Program-made: the position numbers and the translations under genes
In this document: piece after piece, positions 43,305 to 53,305 of the stretch
Layout of the letters: every line of letters starts with the position of its first letter
How positions within the stretch are numbered: position 1 is the first letter of the stretch
DNA from: Chryseobacterium taichungense
GTDB taxonomy: Bacteria; Bacteroidota; Bacteroidia; Flavobacteriales; Weeksellaceae
Direction of reading: 5' to 3'
Assembly: GCF_900109935.1 (NCBI RefSeq)
Contig: NZ_FOBV01000008.1
Coordinates: 1 to 64,000 of the forward strand
DNA: 64,000 nucleotides
The notes under the pieces: generated by a model
What the model was told of the DNA's origin: nothing
Seen by the model: the letters and a program-made list of their open reading frames with translations, nothing else
The model's database searches: none

Positions 43305-45887
43305 TTAATGATCAGAATTGTTTTCACTCTGAAACAGATCACCAATCATGCCATCTTCATCTGCACCTGCTGTTGGTTCCGGATCTTCGTATACTTCCTC
43401 CTCTTCTTCTTCAGGTTCCGGAATGGTGATATTGATTGTTTTTACTTTAAACTTGGTAAACTGATTTCCGATTGCTTTAATTCCTTTTACAGCAATAAAT
43501 TCATCGATATTGACCGTTTCCGGATCTCTTTCTTTGCCTTTATCTTTAGCGAAAATAATTTCAGCAGTAGCGCCGTTTGAAACAATAACATTTTCAATGA
43601 ATGACTTAGGATGTTCCGAAGGCATAAAAGTCTGCAGATTCGGAGTATTCTCAAATAAGAATCTCTTAATGAAATAAATATCCTTTTCACCATCAAAATA
43701 AATGCAGGTTACCGGCTGATTCGGACGCCATTTTTCCAGCACCAGATATTCATCATCAAAACGGTTTCCTAGATCAAATGAAATGAGCTTTGCCTCACCA
43801 TTGGTATTAATGGTCAATATTTTATCATCTCCTTTAAAGCTTCCCAGCAACGTTCCTCTTCCATCAGCATTTAATCTTCGTACTGTGTCATCAAACCAGA
43901 TTTTCCTCGGCGCAAGAGTAGAAACACCTTCTTCTTTCAGGTCAACTTTCTTTATCGAATATTTAGTTACCAGATTTCCCTTGGAATCCCGTCCCTTAAT
44001 GCCCAGCTCAGAAAAATCAACATCCATTTTATTCTTTCTGATCCTTGGATTCGGCTTTAAAAGAACGCTTACCGTTTCCGCTTCACCGTTAGGATTTGCT
44101 GAAAAATAAAGTACTTCCGAACCTTTTTTATCTGAAGCTAAAGGGTAATCCGTATTTCTTGTAACACCCGTCACAGAGAATCGTTTCATATAATAAGGCC
44201 CGTCCCGTCCTTCACGGTAAATCATATTGTAAACCGTTCTCTTATCATTTTTCTTCCATATGGCGACGTGCAGAATGTCTTTTCCGATAAATGTTTTTGC
44301 TTCTACCTTTACCACCTTCATGCTTCCGTCTTTCCTGAATGTGATAATATCATCAATATCCGAGCAATCGAATAAATACTGATCTTTCTTGAGAGAAGTT
44401 CCGATGAAACCTTCTTCAAAGTTGGCATAGAATTTTTCATTGGCCACTGCCACTTTGGTCGCATCAATCGTATCGAAAATTCTTAATTCCGTTCTTCTCT
44501 GGCGGTCTTTTCCGTATTTTTTCTGAATATTCAGGTAATAATCGATGGCATACTGAACAAGATTTTCCAAATGATGTTTTACCTGCTCGATCTTACCTTC
44601 AAGAGCGGCAATATTTTCTTTAAATTTATCTAAATCGAATCTTGAAATTCTCTTGATCCTGATCTCCGTTAATTTTAAAATATCTTCTTCGGTAACGGCT
44701 CTTAAAAGATGTCCGGTATGAGGTTTTAATCCTTTATCAATAGTTTTCAAAACATCTTCCCAGGTTTTCACCTCTTCAATGTCGTGGTAAATTCTATTCT
44801 CTATAAAAATTCTTTCCAATGAAGAGAAATGCCAGCTTTCCTGTAATTCATGAAGTTCGATTTCAAGCTCTTTTTTAAGCAATGACACCGTGTGATCCGT
44901 ATTCATCCTTAAAATATCGGAGACGTTCATGAACATCGGCTTGTCGCCGACAATGACACAGGCATTCGGAGAGATCGTCACCTGACAGTCCGTAAATGCA
45001 TACAAAGCATCGATGGTTTTGTCCGGAGAGACATCATTGTGAAGATGAATTAAGATCTCAACTTTATCTGATGTATTATCTTCAATTTTTTTAATCTTGA
45101 TCTTTCCTTTCTCATTGGCTTTTAAAATAGAATCAATAAGATCGCTTGTAGTCTTGGAATACGGAAGTTCTGTAATAATCAGCGTATGTTTATCCAGCGG
45201 TGAAATTTTAGCTCTCGCCCTTACCTTTCCGCCTCTTTGTCCATCGTTATATTCAGAGACATCCAGGTATCCTGCCGTAAGAAAATCGGGGAACAGCTCA
45301 AACTTTTTCCCCTTTAAATATGCTACGGAAGCACTGATCAACTCATTAAAATTGTGAGGAAGAATTTTTGTGGAAAGACCAACGCCGATACCTTCTACTC
45401 CCTGGGCAAGCAGCAACGGAAACTTTACAGGAAGATCAATGGGTTCATTATTTCTCCCGTCGTAGGACTTCGCCCATTCTGTTGTTTTAGGATTAAAAAC
45501 CACCTCAAGCGCAAAGGGTGTCAGCCGTGCTTCGATATATCTTGCCGCAGCCGCAGAATCACCGGTATAGATATTCCCCCAGTTTCCCTGAGTGTCGATC
45601 AGCAGTTCTCTCTGGCCGATTCCCACCATGGCATCGGTAATCGAGGCATCACCGTGAGGGTGATATTTCATCGTATTTCCTACGATATTGGCTACTTTGT
45701 TGTAACGTCCGTCTTCCAGCTCACGCATCGAGTGCATGATTCTTCGCTGAACAGGTTTAAAACCATCATACACCGACGGAATTGCCCGGTCTAAAATTAC
45801 ATAAGAAGCATAATCCAGAAACCAGTCTTTATACAGACCGGAAACTTTTTTTAAGCTCTCACCTTCATGCGGATGTTCTTCTGTCAT
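43305..45887 (-). CDS. parC: Type IIA topoisomerase subunit A (ParC-like)
   Basis: DNA cleavage and rejoining subunit of topoisomerase IV. 860 residues. The winged-helix region DGFKPVQRRIMHSMRELEDG near 40-59 and YHPHGDASITDAMVGIGQ near 75 define the quinolone-contact loop. The catalytic Tyr is in AAARYIEARLTPFA near 115. The tower and coiled-coil regions and a short C-terminal beta-domain follow, ending in an acidic tail (EPEEEEEEVYEDPEP). The usual Ser of the quinolone site is Ala here. Co-transcribed downstream of parE and a small membrane protein. Confidence 0.94.
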   Translation of the reverse strand: MTEEHPHEGESLKKVSGLYKDWFLDYASYVILDRAIPSVYDGFKPVQRRIMHSMRELEDGRYNKVANIVGNTMKYHPHGDASITDAMVGIGQRELLIDTQGNWGNIYTGDSAAAARYIEARLTPFALEVVFNPKTTEWAKSYDGRNNEPIDLPVKFPLLLAQGVEGIGVGLSTKILPHNFNELISASVAYLKGKKFELFPDFLTAGYLDVSEYNDGQRGGKVRARAKISPLDKHTLIITELPYSKTTSDLIDSILKANEKGKIKIKKIEDNTSDKVEILIHLHNDVSPDKTIDALYAFTDCQVTISPNACVIVGDKPMFMNVSDILRMNTDHTVSLLKKELEIELHELQESWHFSSLERIFIENRIYHDIEEVKTWEDVLKTIDKGLKPHTGHLLRAVTEEDILKLTEIRIKRISRFDLDKFKENIAALEGKIEQVKHHLENLVQYAIDYYLNIQKKYGKDRQRRTELRIFDTIDATKVAVANEKFYANFEEGFIGTSLKKDQYLFDCSDIDDIITFRKDGSMKVVKVEAKTFIGKDILHVAIWKKNDKRTVYNMIYREGRDGPYYMKRFSVTGVTRNTDYPLASDKKGSEVLYFSANPNGEAETVSVLLKPNPRIRKNKMDVDFSELGIKGRDSKGNLVTKYSIKKVDLKEEGVSTLAPRKIWFDDTVRRLNADGRGTLLGSFKGDDKILTINTNGEAKLISFDLGNRFDDEYLVLEKWRPNQPVTCIYFDGEKDIYFIKRFLFENTPNLQTFMPSEHPKSFIENVIVSNGATAEIIFAKDKGKERDPETVNIDEFIAVKGIKAIGNQFTKFKVKTINITIPEPEEEEEEVYEDPEPTAGADEDGMIGDLFQSENNSDH

Positions 45888-45890
45888 TAT

Positions 45891-46373
45891 TTATATATTA
45901 GCTCTTTTCTCTTTATTTATCTTAATCACTTTATGTAAGGAAAATCTTAAATCGGTGATCTCTTTTTTGGTAAGATATGAAATTTCATATTTTAATAAGG
46001 TGCTGCCATTATTTTTACTGGAGATCGTAATGTAAAGTCTTTTCATAAAAAACATATTAATAATCTCAAATTTCAGCAGCTTGTATTTTGGGAATTCATC
46101 ATTCAAAGGTTTCTGCAAAAAGGGGATAACATTTCTGTTTCTGAAATGCAGGGCCTCACCATCGCTATCATACTCAAAAATCTGTCTTCCGTTGAGGTAA
46201 AACAAAAATATGGTTAGAATTGGTATTACGATAAGCAGAAAGCTCTTTTTTCCTAAAATATTAAATCTGTATTCCTCTAAAAAATAAGCTCCGATACCCG
46301 CTGCCAGGAATATTAGCAGCAATGTATTGATAAAGCTGTATACCGAAGTTTTGTTACGGTTACTTAATCTCAT
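45891..46373 (-). CDS. Small membrane protein inside the parE-parC operon
   Basis: 160 residues. Two membrane helices near 15-30 (FINTLLLIFLAAGIGAYFL) and 43-58 (FLLIVIPILTIFLFYL) are followed by a cytoplasmic beta-rich domain of about 95 residues (QIFEYDSDGEALHFRNRN onward), resembling PH-like folds of small membrane proteins. I do not recognise the family. It lies 54 bases after parE and three bases before parC, so it is certainly in the operon; whether it affects topoisomerase function is unknown. Confidence 0.78.
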   Translation of the reverse strand: MRLSNRNKTSVYSFINTLLLIFLAAGIGAYFLEEYRFNILGKKSFLLIVIPILTIFLFYLNGRQIFEYDSDGEALHFRNRNVIPFLQKPLNDEFPKYKLLKFEIINMFFMKRLYITISSKNNGSTLLKYEISYLTKKEITDLRFSLHKVIKINKEKRANI

Positions 46374-46427
46374 ATCTGTCGTTTGTGTTTTTTTGTTAAA
46401 TCTAATTATTTTTTTTCATCATGCTTT

Positions 46428-48299
46428 TTATGCCAAAACTTCCTTCTTGTCAATATCAGGATCTTCCACGACAAGATTTTCAAGGATAAAGACCTGCCGG
46501 TCGGGGGTATTTTTACCCATGTAAAATTCCAGCAACTGATCGATCGTCTGGTCTTTCCCGACAACCACCGGCTCCAGCCGGATATCCTTACCGATAAAAT
46601 GCTTGAATTCATCTGGGGAGATCTCTCCTAATCCTTTGAATCGTGTGATCTCAGGATTTTTTCCAAGTTCATTCAATGCTTTTACCCGTTCCGCTTCAGA
46701 ATAGCAGTATCTGGTTTCTTTTTTATTTCTTACCCTGAACAAAGGAGTCTGAAGAATATACAAATGTCCGTTTTTAATAAGATCAGGGAAAAACTGTAAA
46801 AAGAATGTGATCATCAGCAGTCGGATGTGCATTCCGTCGACATCGGCATCGGTGGCTATAATCACCTGGTTATACCTGAGATCTTCCAGACTTTCTTCAA
46901 TATTCAGTGCAGCCTGCAATAAGTTGAATTCTTCATTTTCGTACACGACCTTTTTCGTTAAGCCGTAGCAGTTCAAAGGCTTACCCTTCAACGAAAATAC
47001 AGCCTGTGTTTCTACATCCCTGGATTTTGTAATAGACCCTGATGCAGAATCTCCCTCCGTGATAAAGATCTGGGTTTCGCCCTTTCTTTCATTTTTCTGA
47101 TCGTTGTAGTGCTGTCTGCAGTCACGAAGTTTTTTGTTGTGAAGGGAAACTTTTTTTGCTCTTTCCCTTGCCAGCTTCTGGATTCCGGAAAGTTCCTTTC
47201 TTTCTCTTTCGGAAATTAAAATCTTTCTCTGAATCGCTTCCGCAACTTCAGGATTTTTATGTAAAAAATTATCTAATTTGCTTTTCAGGAAATCGATCAC
47301 AAAAGTTCTCACCGTTGGTCCGTTAGGCCCGATATCATTGGATCCGAGCTTTGTTTTGGTCTGGGACTCGAAAACCGGTTCTTCCACATTAATGGAAATG
47401 GCTGCAACAATAGATTTTCTGACGTCTGATGCATCAAAATTTTTATTGAAGAATTCACGGATCGTTTTTACATACGCCTCACGGAAGGCATTAAGATGCG
47501 TTCCTCCCTGCGTGGTATTCTGTCCGTTAACAAAAGAAAAATACGTCTCTGTCTGGGATTTATCGGTATGGGTAATGGCCACCTCAATATCATTATCCTT
47601 CAAATGAACGATTGGATACAGGGTTTCATTCTCCAGCTCTTCTTCAAGCAAGTCTTTTAATCCGTTTTCGGAATAAAACGTTTCACCGTTAAAAAAGATT
47701 TTTAATCCAGGATTCAGGTATGCGTAGTTTCGGAGCATTCTTTCGATATACTCTTTACGGAACTTAAAATTCAGGAAAATATCACCATCCGGGATAAAAG
47801 AGATTTCAGTTCCGTTTCGGTCTGAAGTATCTTTTTCATCATAGTTTTCGGTGATCATTCCTTTGGAAAACTCAGCCATTTTCAATCTTCCGTCACGGAA
47901 AGAACGAACGCGGAAATATTCGGAAAGCGCATTTACAGCTTTTGTACCGACACCGTTCAGACCGACTGATTTTTTGAAGGCTTTGCTGTCGTATTTTCCA
48001 CCGGTATTCATTTTAGAAACCGCATCAACCACTTTTCCGAGCGGTATACCACGGCCAAAGTCACGAATCGTAACTTTCCCGTCGTCTAGTTTTATTTCGA
48101 TTCTTTTACCGGCTTTCATTCTGAACTCATCGATGGAGTTGTCCAGAATTTCTTTCAGTAAAATATAAATACCATCATCAGCAGAAGACCCGTCTCCCAG
48201 CTTCCCGATGTACATTCCGGGGCGTAAGCGGATGTGTTCCTGCCAATCAAGGGTTCTGATATTATCTTCGGAATAGATTGGATTTATTTCTTGTGACAT
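46428..48299 (-). CDS. parE: Type IIA topoisomerase subunit B (ParE-like)
   Basis: ATPase subunit of topoisomerase IV. 623 residues. GHKL ATPase motifs are [13 protein letters not shown] near 50, [11 protein letters not shown] near 75 and [18 protein letters not shown] near 110. The TOPRIM domain has TEGDSASGS near 420 and the metal-binding [16 protein letters not shown] near 490. The C-terminal [18 protein letters not shown] is the gyrB/parE signature. First gene of parE-orf-parC-rhomboid. Two -7 elements precede it. Confidence 0.95.
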   Translation of the reverse strand: MSQEINPIYSEDNIRTLDWQEHIRLRPGMYIGKLGDGSSADDGIYILLKEILDNSIDEFRMKAGKRIEIKLDDGKVTIRDFGRGIPLGKVVDAVSKMNTGGKYDSKAFKKSVGLNGVGTKAVNALSEYFRVRSFRDGRLKMAEFSKGMITENYDEKDTSDRNGTEISFIPDGDIFLNFKFRKEYIERMLRNYAYLNPGLKIFFNGETFYSENGLKDLLEEELENETLYPIVHLKDNDIEVAITHTDKSQTETYFSFVNGQNTTQGGTHLNAFREAYVKTIREFFNKNFDASDVRKSIVAAISINVEEPVFESQTKTKLGSNDIGPNGPTVRTFVIDFLKSKLDNFLHKNPEVAEAIQRKILISERERKELSGIQKLARERAKKVSLHNKKLRDCRQHYNDQKNERKGETQIFITEGDSASGSITKSRDVETQAVFSLKGKPLNCYGLTKKVVYENEEFNLLQAALNIEESLEDLRYNQVIIATDADVDGMHIRLLMITFFLQFFPDLIKNGHLYILQTPLFRVRNKKETRYCYSEAERVKALNELGKNPEITRFKGLGEISPDEFKHFIGKDIRLEPVVVGKDQTIDQLLEFYMGKNTPDRQVFILENLVVEDPDIDKKEVLA

Positions 48300-48311
48300 A
48301 TGTTATTTCAG

Positions 48312-48327
48312 CAAACATACAAAAATA
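48312..48327 (-). promoter_or_regulatory. Two overlapping -7 elements upstream of parE
   Basis: TATTTTTG (complement of 48320-48327) and TATGTTTG (complement of 48312-48319) lie 12-28 bases before the parE start. No TTG at the best spacing was found for either. Confidence 0.4.
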
Positions 48328-48718
48328 CGAATTTGAAAAAAAATATCCGAAATTTTTAGATTATTTTTCGCTAATATTTACTCTTAAGTGCCGGATTATT
48401 TTATTAAAAACAACATTTGCATTATTCCCCTTTTATTGAATAATTAAACCTTATGAATTTAAGCATTACAAACTAAAACAGAATTATAGTAAAAGTCTTG
48501 TAATAATTATAATTTTTAAATCTGTTTAAACTTTTTTAAAGAAAGAGCTTCCAAAAATTACCATTAGCATTGAAAAAAAGAACTAAAAACTTGAATGTCA
48601 TTTATAAAAGTTTTAAATGAAGAATCCTTTTAAATGCAAAGAATAATTTTGGGGATAAATAAGCAATGAAATCCCGTCAAAGACGGACGGACATAACTAA
48701 GCGCACGCTTTACAGCAA

Positions 48719-48908
48719 AAGAAATCTGCCCTCTTTGCTTTCTTAAATAACCTGAGTTCGGGATAAGTTTATATAAACGCAAAGCTAAACAAAAGTATTT
48801 AATCACATGGTTTCTAAAAATTAAACATTTCTTTGTTTCTCTTTGCGATAAAATAATTTTATTTTGAAAATCAATTATTTAAAATGTCTCTTGTCCCGAA
48901 CTCAGGTT
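48719..48908. mobile_element. Small inverted-repeat element, copy A
   Basis: Terminal repeats AACCTGAGTTCGGGATAAG (48749-48767) and its inverse with one change (48890-48908) enclose 122 bases with no gene: 160 bp in all. The interior contains ACGCAAAGCTAAACAAAA and TTTCTTTGTTTCTCTTTG. AAAT lies directly outside both ends, a possible 4-bp target duplication. Just outside the left end, 48719-48746 is a 28-mer that recurs inverted at 63211-63238. The size and lack of a gene fit a MITE. The rest of 48300-49050 is AT-rich with no gene seen. Confidence 0.75.
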
Positions 48909-49050
48909 AAATAATTTAGATTGAAAATAAACTTTGCGTTTTTATAATTTTTCATAGAATATAGTTTTAAAAAAGTTTAAAGGGCTTTTTATATAATTTG
49001 CCCTTTCAGTTGAAAAATTTAATTTAAATTCGATATTTAAAATAAATTCA

Positions 49051-50199
49051 ATGATACAACTTCCTTTATCGAAGCTTTCTAATGTGGGCACTACAATTTT
49101 CAGTCAGATGACGCAGCTGGCCAATGAAAATGAGGCGATCAACCTTTCGCAGGGATTTCCTGATTTTTTGCCCGACTCCGAATTGCTGAATCATGTCGAT
49201 CATTTCATTAAAAAAGGATTCAACCAATATGCACCCATGCCCGGAATGATCGCGCTGAAGGAACAAATCGCAGCCAAAATTGAACATTCACACCAGGCAG
49301 TTTATCATCCCGATTCGGAAATCACCGTGACAGCAGGAGGTACACAGGCTATTTTTACTACGATTGCAAGCTTTATAAAGAAAGATGATGAGGTAATTAT
49401 TTTTGAACCAGCCTACGATTGTTACGAGCCTACCGTTGAGCTTTTCGGGGGAATTGTAAAACGTTTTGAAATGAAAGCGCCGGATTATGAAATCGACTGG
49501 AATGCCGTAAAGAATCTCGTTACTGATAAAACAAGGATGATCATCATCAACAATCCGAATAATCCTGCCGGGAAGGTTTTAAAGGAAAATGACATTCTGG
49601 AACTTATTAAAATAGTCAAAGAAACACCCATACTTATTTTAAGCGATGAAGTGTATGAAAATATCGTTTTTGACGGAAAAGAGCATTTAAGCGTCTGTAA
49701 ATATCCTGAATTAAAAGAAAGAAGTATTATGGTCGCATCATTCGGAAAGCTATTTCATGTGACAGGCTGGAAGATTGGATATTGTGCTGCTCCCGAAAAT
49801 CTGACCCATGAATTCAGAAAGGTTCACCAGTTCAATGTTTTCTCTGTTAATACACCGATTCAGCTTGCATTGGCAGAGTACATGAAAAACCCCGACCATT
49901 ACCATTATCTTAATCAGTTTTTTCAGGAAAAAAGGGATTTTTTACGACAGGGACTGTCGAATACGTCTTTTGAATTGCTGGATTGTGAAGGAACGTATTT
50001 CCAGGCTTTACGATATGATAAGATCTCTGATAAAAACGATCTTGATTTTGCCCGTGAGCTTACAATTTCGCATAAGGTAGCGAGTGTTCCGTTTTCATCT
50101 TTTTATAAAAATAAGCGGGACGAAAAGGTAATCCGTCTGTGTTTTGCCAAAAAGCAGGAAACGCTGGAAAGAGCGATTGAGAATTTGGCTAAGTTGTAA
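49051..50199 (+). CDS. Methionine aminotransferase (PLP-dependent, class I)
   Basis: 382 residues, fold type I. INLSQGFPDFLPDSELL near 30 and YAPMPGMIALKEQIA near 58 are typical of YbdL/kynurenine-type transaminases. The cofactor region has MIIINNPNNPAGKVL near 170 and SDEVYENIVFDG; the PLP-binding Lys is in MVASFGKLFHVTGWKIGYC near 233. YbdL-type enzymes prefer methionine and aromatic amino acids and complete methionine salvage in some bacteria; other salvage genes are absent here. Confidence 0.9.
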   Translation: MIQLPLSKLSNVGTTIFSQMTQLANENEAINLSQGFPDFLPDSELLNHVDHFIKKGFNQYAPMPGMIALKEQIAAKIEHSHQAVYHPDSEITVTAGGTQAIFTTIASFIKKDDEVIIFEPAYDCYEPTVELFGGIVKRFEMKAPDYEIDWNAVKNLVTDKTRMIIINNPNNPAGKVLKENDILELIKIVKETPILILSDEVYENIVFDGKEHLSVCKYPELKERSIMVASFGKLFHVTGWKIGYCAAPENLTHEFRKVHQFNVFSVNTPIQLALAEYMKNPDHYHYLNQFFQEKRDFLRQGLSNTSFELLDCEGTYFQALRYDKISDKNDLDFARELTISHKVASVPFSSFYKNKRDEKVIRLCFAKKQETLERAIENLAKL

Positions 50200-50242
50200 A
50201 GAAATTCCGGTGGCTTCGGCTCCGCTCAGCCGCCCTATAAAA

Positions 50243-50283
50243 TAAAATCTGGTGATTTCGAGAACCTCAATCACCAGATTTTT
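50243..50283. terminator. Bidirectional terminator
   Basis: AAATCTGGTGATT / AATCACCAGATTT hairpin with A and T tracts on both sides, between convergent genes. A scrap of the dispersed repeat (GTGGCTTCGGCTCCGCTCAG) lies at 50211-50230. Confidence 0.88.
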
Positions 50284-50286
50284 AAT

Positions 50287-51051
50287 TTATAAAAACATTC
50301 CGCCAGAAGCTTCAATTCTCTGTCCGTTGATCCAGCCGGCGTCTTCGGTACAAAGGAAAGCCACTACTCCACCGATATCATCCGGAAGTCCGGCTCTCCC
50401 TAACGCTGTATTACCTGCAACCATCGCATTGATATTTTTATCATCTCTGGTTCTTCCGCCTCCGAAGTCTGTTTCAATCGCACCCGGAGCGACAACATTC
50501 GCTTTGATCTTTCTTGGTCCCAGCTCTTTGGCCATATATCTTGTAAGCATTTCTACCCCTGCTTTGATCGAGCCGTATACAGAAGATCCCGGCAGCGCAA
50601 ATCTCGCAAGCCCTGAAGAAACGGTGATAATTCCGCCATTGTCATTGATGAAAGGTAAAAACTTCTGAGTCAGGAAAAATACACCCTTAAAATGAATATC
50701 CACCACATCGTCAAGCTGCTCTTCCGTAACATCAGGAATCGGTGCATACAGGGCTGTTCCTGCATTATTCACTAAATAATCAATGTTTCTGCTTCCTGTA
50801 TTTTCCTCAAGATGATCTCCCACGGTTTTTATGAAAGCATCGAAGCTTCCCGTATCTTTTGTGTTGAGCTGATAAGCGATCGATTTTCTGCCCAATGCCT
50901 GAATTTCACTCACTACTTTATCAGCCTCTTCTTTATTGCTGTTGTAGGTAATGATCACATCAAGACCCTTCTCGGCAATTTTAATTGCTGAATTTCTTCC
51001 CAAACCACGGCTTCCGCCGGTAACTACTGCAATTTTTGTTCTTGCTTCCAT
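50287..51051 (-). CDS. Short-chain dehydrogenase/reductase
   Basis: 254 residues, classical SDR. The cofactor loop TGGSRGLGRNSAIKIAEKG (about 11-29) and NNAG near 95 are intact; the catalytic Ser-Tyr-Lys is in VSSGLARFALPGSSVYGSIK near 140-157. The substrate is not predictable. It lies 87 bases downstream of an AraC-type regulator gene on the same strand, which probably controls it. Confidence 0.92.
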   Translation of the reverse strand: MEARTKIAVVTGGSRGLGRNSAIKIAEKGLDVIITYNSNKEEADKVVSEIQALGRKSIAYQLNTKDTGSFDAFIKTVGDHLEENTGSRNIDYLVNNAGTALYAPIPDVTEEQLDDVVDIHFKGVFFLTQKFLPFINDNGGIITVSSGLARFALPGSSVYGSIKAGVEMLTRYMAKELGPRKIKANVVAPGAIETDFGGGRTRDDKNINAMVAGNTALGRAGLPDDIGGVVAFLCTEDAGWINGQRIEASGGMFL

Positions 51052-51138
51052 TTTTTATTATTTTTTGATGAAACAAAGTTCACTCATTTCAGGACATTCA
51101 TGTTTGCTTTAATCAAACTGAAATTTGCAAAATTCAAA

Positions 51139-52086
51139 TCACGACCGGAATTCCAGTGGCGCCAGTGTTGTCTTTTTCTTGAAAAAGTTGGAGAAATGGG
51201 CGATCTCTTCAAATCCTAACGCATAAGATATTTCGGAGACATTCCATTTTGTCTGCTTAAGCAGTATTTTTGCCTCCTGAACGATTCTTTCGGCAATAAT
51301 TTCAGTAGTAGTCTTACCAGTGCTTTCCTTTAATTTTTTGTTTAAATAATTCACATGAACCGCCAGCCGGTCGGCGTAGTCCTTTGCTGTTTTCAGCTGG
51401 AGTCTCTGATCGGAAGACTCAATAGGAAACTGCCTTTCCAGCAATTCAATAAACAGGGAAACCACGCGTAATGAGGCATCATTTGAGGTCGACAATTTGG
51501 AAGCCAGCTGCAGTTTTTGTCCGTAGTGAATAAGTTCCAGCACATAATTACGGATCAGATCATATTTAAAAATATAGTCTGAGTCGATTTCCTTTTTTAT
51601 TTTTCGGAACAACTGCTCTATTTCATCCGCCAGCTCATCGTCAATCTCAAACAAAGGAATATTGCCCGGTTGAAAGATTGGAAGGTCTTCCAGCGTGTTG
51701 TACGATTTATCTTTAATGAAAAAATCTTCGGTAAATACACAAAAGCTTCCCGATTGGTCAGTATCCTCAGGAATCCAGTGATACGGAACTTTGGGAGTTG
51801 CAAACAGCAACGCATTGTTTTTTATCTGAATGATCTTGTCTGCATATTCTGCCCTGTTTCTCCCTCTGATCAGGCTGATCTTATAATATTTCCGCCTGTT
51901 GTACGGCATCTCCGAAGTCAGTTTTACTTTCTCTAAAGTCTGTGCAATATCAAATACATTGAAATGCCCGATTTCTTTGTGCAGGCCTTTGGGAAATATG
52001 TTTTCAAGATCTGTTCCGAGCTTGGAAGTCATTTCGCGGTAAAAATCATCCAGTGATGCATAGGAAGTATGTGCTGTTTTTTCCAT
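51139..52086 (-). CDS. AraC-family transcriptional regulator
   Basis: 315 residues. An N-terminal cupin-like sensing domain (about 1-170) with YKISLIRGRNRAEYADK; the C-terminal double helix-turn-helix (about 215-312) with LAVHVNYLNKKLKESTGKTT and VSEISYALGFEEIAHFSNFFKK. Activator type, effector unknown; likely target is the SDR gene that follows. A -7 element TACATTTG lies at 52106-52113 (- strand). Confidence 0.93.
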   Translation of the reverse strand: MEKTAHTSYASLDDFYREMTSKLGTDLENIFPKGLHKEIGHFNVFDIAQTLEKVKLTSEMPYNRRKYYKISLIRGRNRAEYADKIIQIKNNALLFATPKVPYHWIPEDTDQSGSFCVFTEDFFIKDKSYNTLEDLPIFQPGNIPLFEIDDELADEIEQLFRKIKKEIDSDYIFKYDLIRNYVLELIHYGQKLQLASKLSTSNDASLRVVSLFIELLERQFPIESSDQRLQLKTAKDYADRLAVHVNYLNKKLKESTGKTTTEIIAERIVQEAKILLKQTKWNVSEISYALGFEEIAHFSNFFKKKTTLAPLEFRS

Positions 52087-52133
52087 ACCTAAAATTTGTA
52101 TAATTCAAATGTACGAAATATTGTGTGTTAAAA

Positions 52134-53219
52134 TTAAATATCAATTCCTCCGATTATTTCCAATTCCCATTTTCCGTTTTTGTATTCGGCTGCATAATCA
52201 CGCTCATAACTGCTGCCTGATTTTGAGATATAAAATTTATCCGGATCTTTCTTATCTTTTTTCATTTTAGAAATACTTTCTCTTGTAACGTCTGTCATTT
52301 TCACATAATACGTTTTCTTATTATCACTTTCCGAAATAAAAAGAATCCTGTAATCCGGACTAACCTGATGAAAGTAATCGCAATCATTTTCAAAAATTAT
52401 GAACGTATAATGTTGCTTCTTTAGATCACTTTCTCCCTTTGCATATTGAGGCATTAATAATTCATAAAGCTCGGTAAATTTATTCTTCGATGATCTGAAC
52501 ATGGGATTAAGATCATCAAAATCGGTGATCCCGTCACCATCGGTATCCTTATTTTCAGGATTAAGTCCGAAACTCTTTTCAAAGATATCATTGTAGCCAT
52601 CATGATCAGAATCTTTCGTCAGATCTTTCAGATTAATCTTAAACAATTTACCATCACTTATCGCTGAATAATCGTCATAGCCGGGTAATCCGGGAACTTT
52701 TATGATCTTCACGAAACTACCCTCCAATTCAAGAAAATTGCCATTGATGATTGGCTTTTGCTGAATACCGTTAACATAATAATGACTAAAACACAGGCCT
52801 AAGAAATAAGCAGAAGGTTTGTTATTCTCAATTTTAAGCAACCAGAAACCAAGGTCGTTAGTTCCCAACGCATACAGACTGTTTCCAACCTGCTGTTTAT
52901 GAGAGCAGGAAAATTGATCTGAAAATTTCTCTTTAAAAATCTTATATTCCTCCTGATGTGTTTTCCATCTTTTCTCCAGGATTTCATCGGAATCATAACG
53001 CTGCCTCGACTCCAGACTGTCCTGTTTAAAAGACCGGTATTTCTCAAGATTTATAATTTCAAGATAATCCGGCTTATTTTCCAGGATCTGACCTGCAGTA
53101 AAAGGCTTTTTCTCCTGATAATAAGTCAATTTATCTTTCAAGCCAGAAAAACATCTGTCTTCGGCAGTTTCCGAACAGGAGAAAAGTAATACCAATACAA
53201 GAGAATAAATGAATTTCAT
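52134..53219 (-). CDS. Lipoprotein with calcium-binding thrombospondin type 3 repeats
   Basis: 361 residues from the ATG at 53219 (an earlier in-frame ATG at 53246 is not needed). Signal peptide with lipobox LLFSC (Cys about 15). The middle has Asp-rich repeats DSDHDGYND and DTDGDGITDFDDLNP (about 215-240), of the thrombospondin type 3/EF-like class that binds calcium in outer-membrane lipoproteins. The C-terminal 100 residues (KKTYYVKMTDVTRESISKM) are unrecognised. Function unknown; expected at the cell envelope. A terminator separates it from ychF. Confidence 0.82.
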   Translation of the reverse strand: MKFIYSLVLVLLFSCSETAEDRCFSGLKDKLTYYQEKKPFTAGQILENKPDYLEIINLEKYRSFKQDSLESRQRYDSDEILEKRWKTHQEEYKIFKEKFSDQFSCSHKQQVGNSLYALGTNDLGFWLLKIENNKPSAYFLGLCFSHYYVNGIQQKPIINGNFLELEGSFVKIIKVPGLPGYDDYSAISDGKLFKINLKDLTKDSDHDGYNDIFEKSFGLNPENKDTDGDGITDFDDLNPMFRSSKNKFTELYELLMPQYAKGESDLKKQHYTFIIFENDCDYFHQVSPDYRILFISESDNKKTYYVKMTDVTRESISKMKKDKKDPDKFYISKSGSSYERDYAAEYKNGKWELEIIGGIDI

Positions 53220-53244
53220 AATTAAAAGTTTCCGACAAGAATGC

Positions 53245-53279
53245 AAAAAACGCTCCCAAAATCAATCGGAAGCGTTTTT
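53245..53279 (-). terminator. Terminator after ychF
   Basis: AAAAACGCTTCC ... GGGAGCGTTTTTT on the - strand, directly downstream of the ychF stop. Confidence 0.82.
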
Positions 53280-53305
53280 CTATTATAACTAACTTTAATA
53301 TTTTC

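Noticed and set aside
48300..49050. Riboswitch (for example SAM type) before the methionine aminotransferase gene
   Set aside because: No conserved riboswitch core could be recognised; the stretch is explained by the inverted-repeat element and AT-rich DNA.
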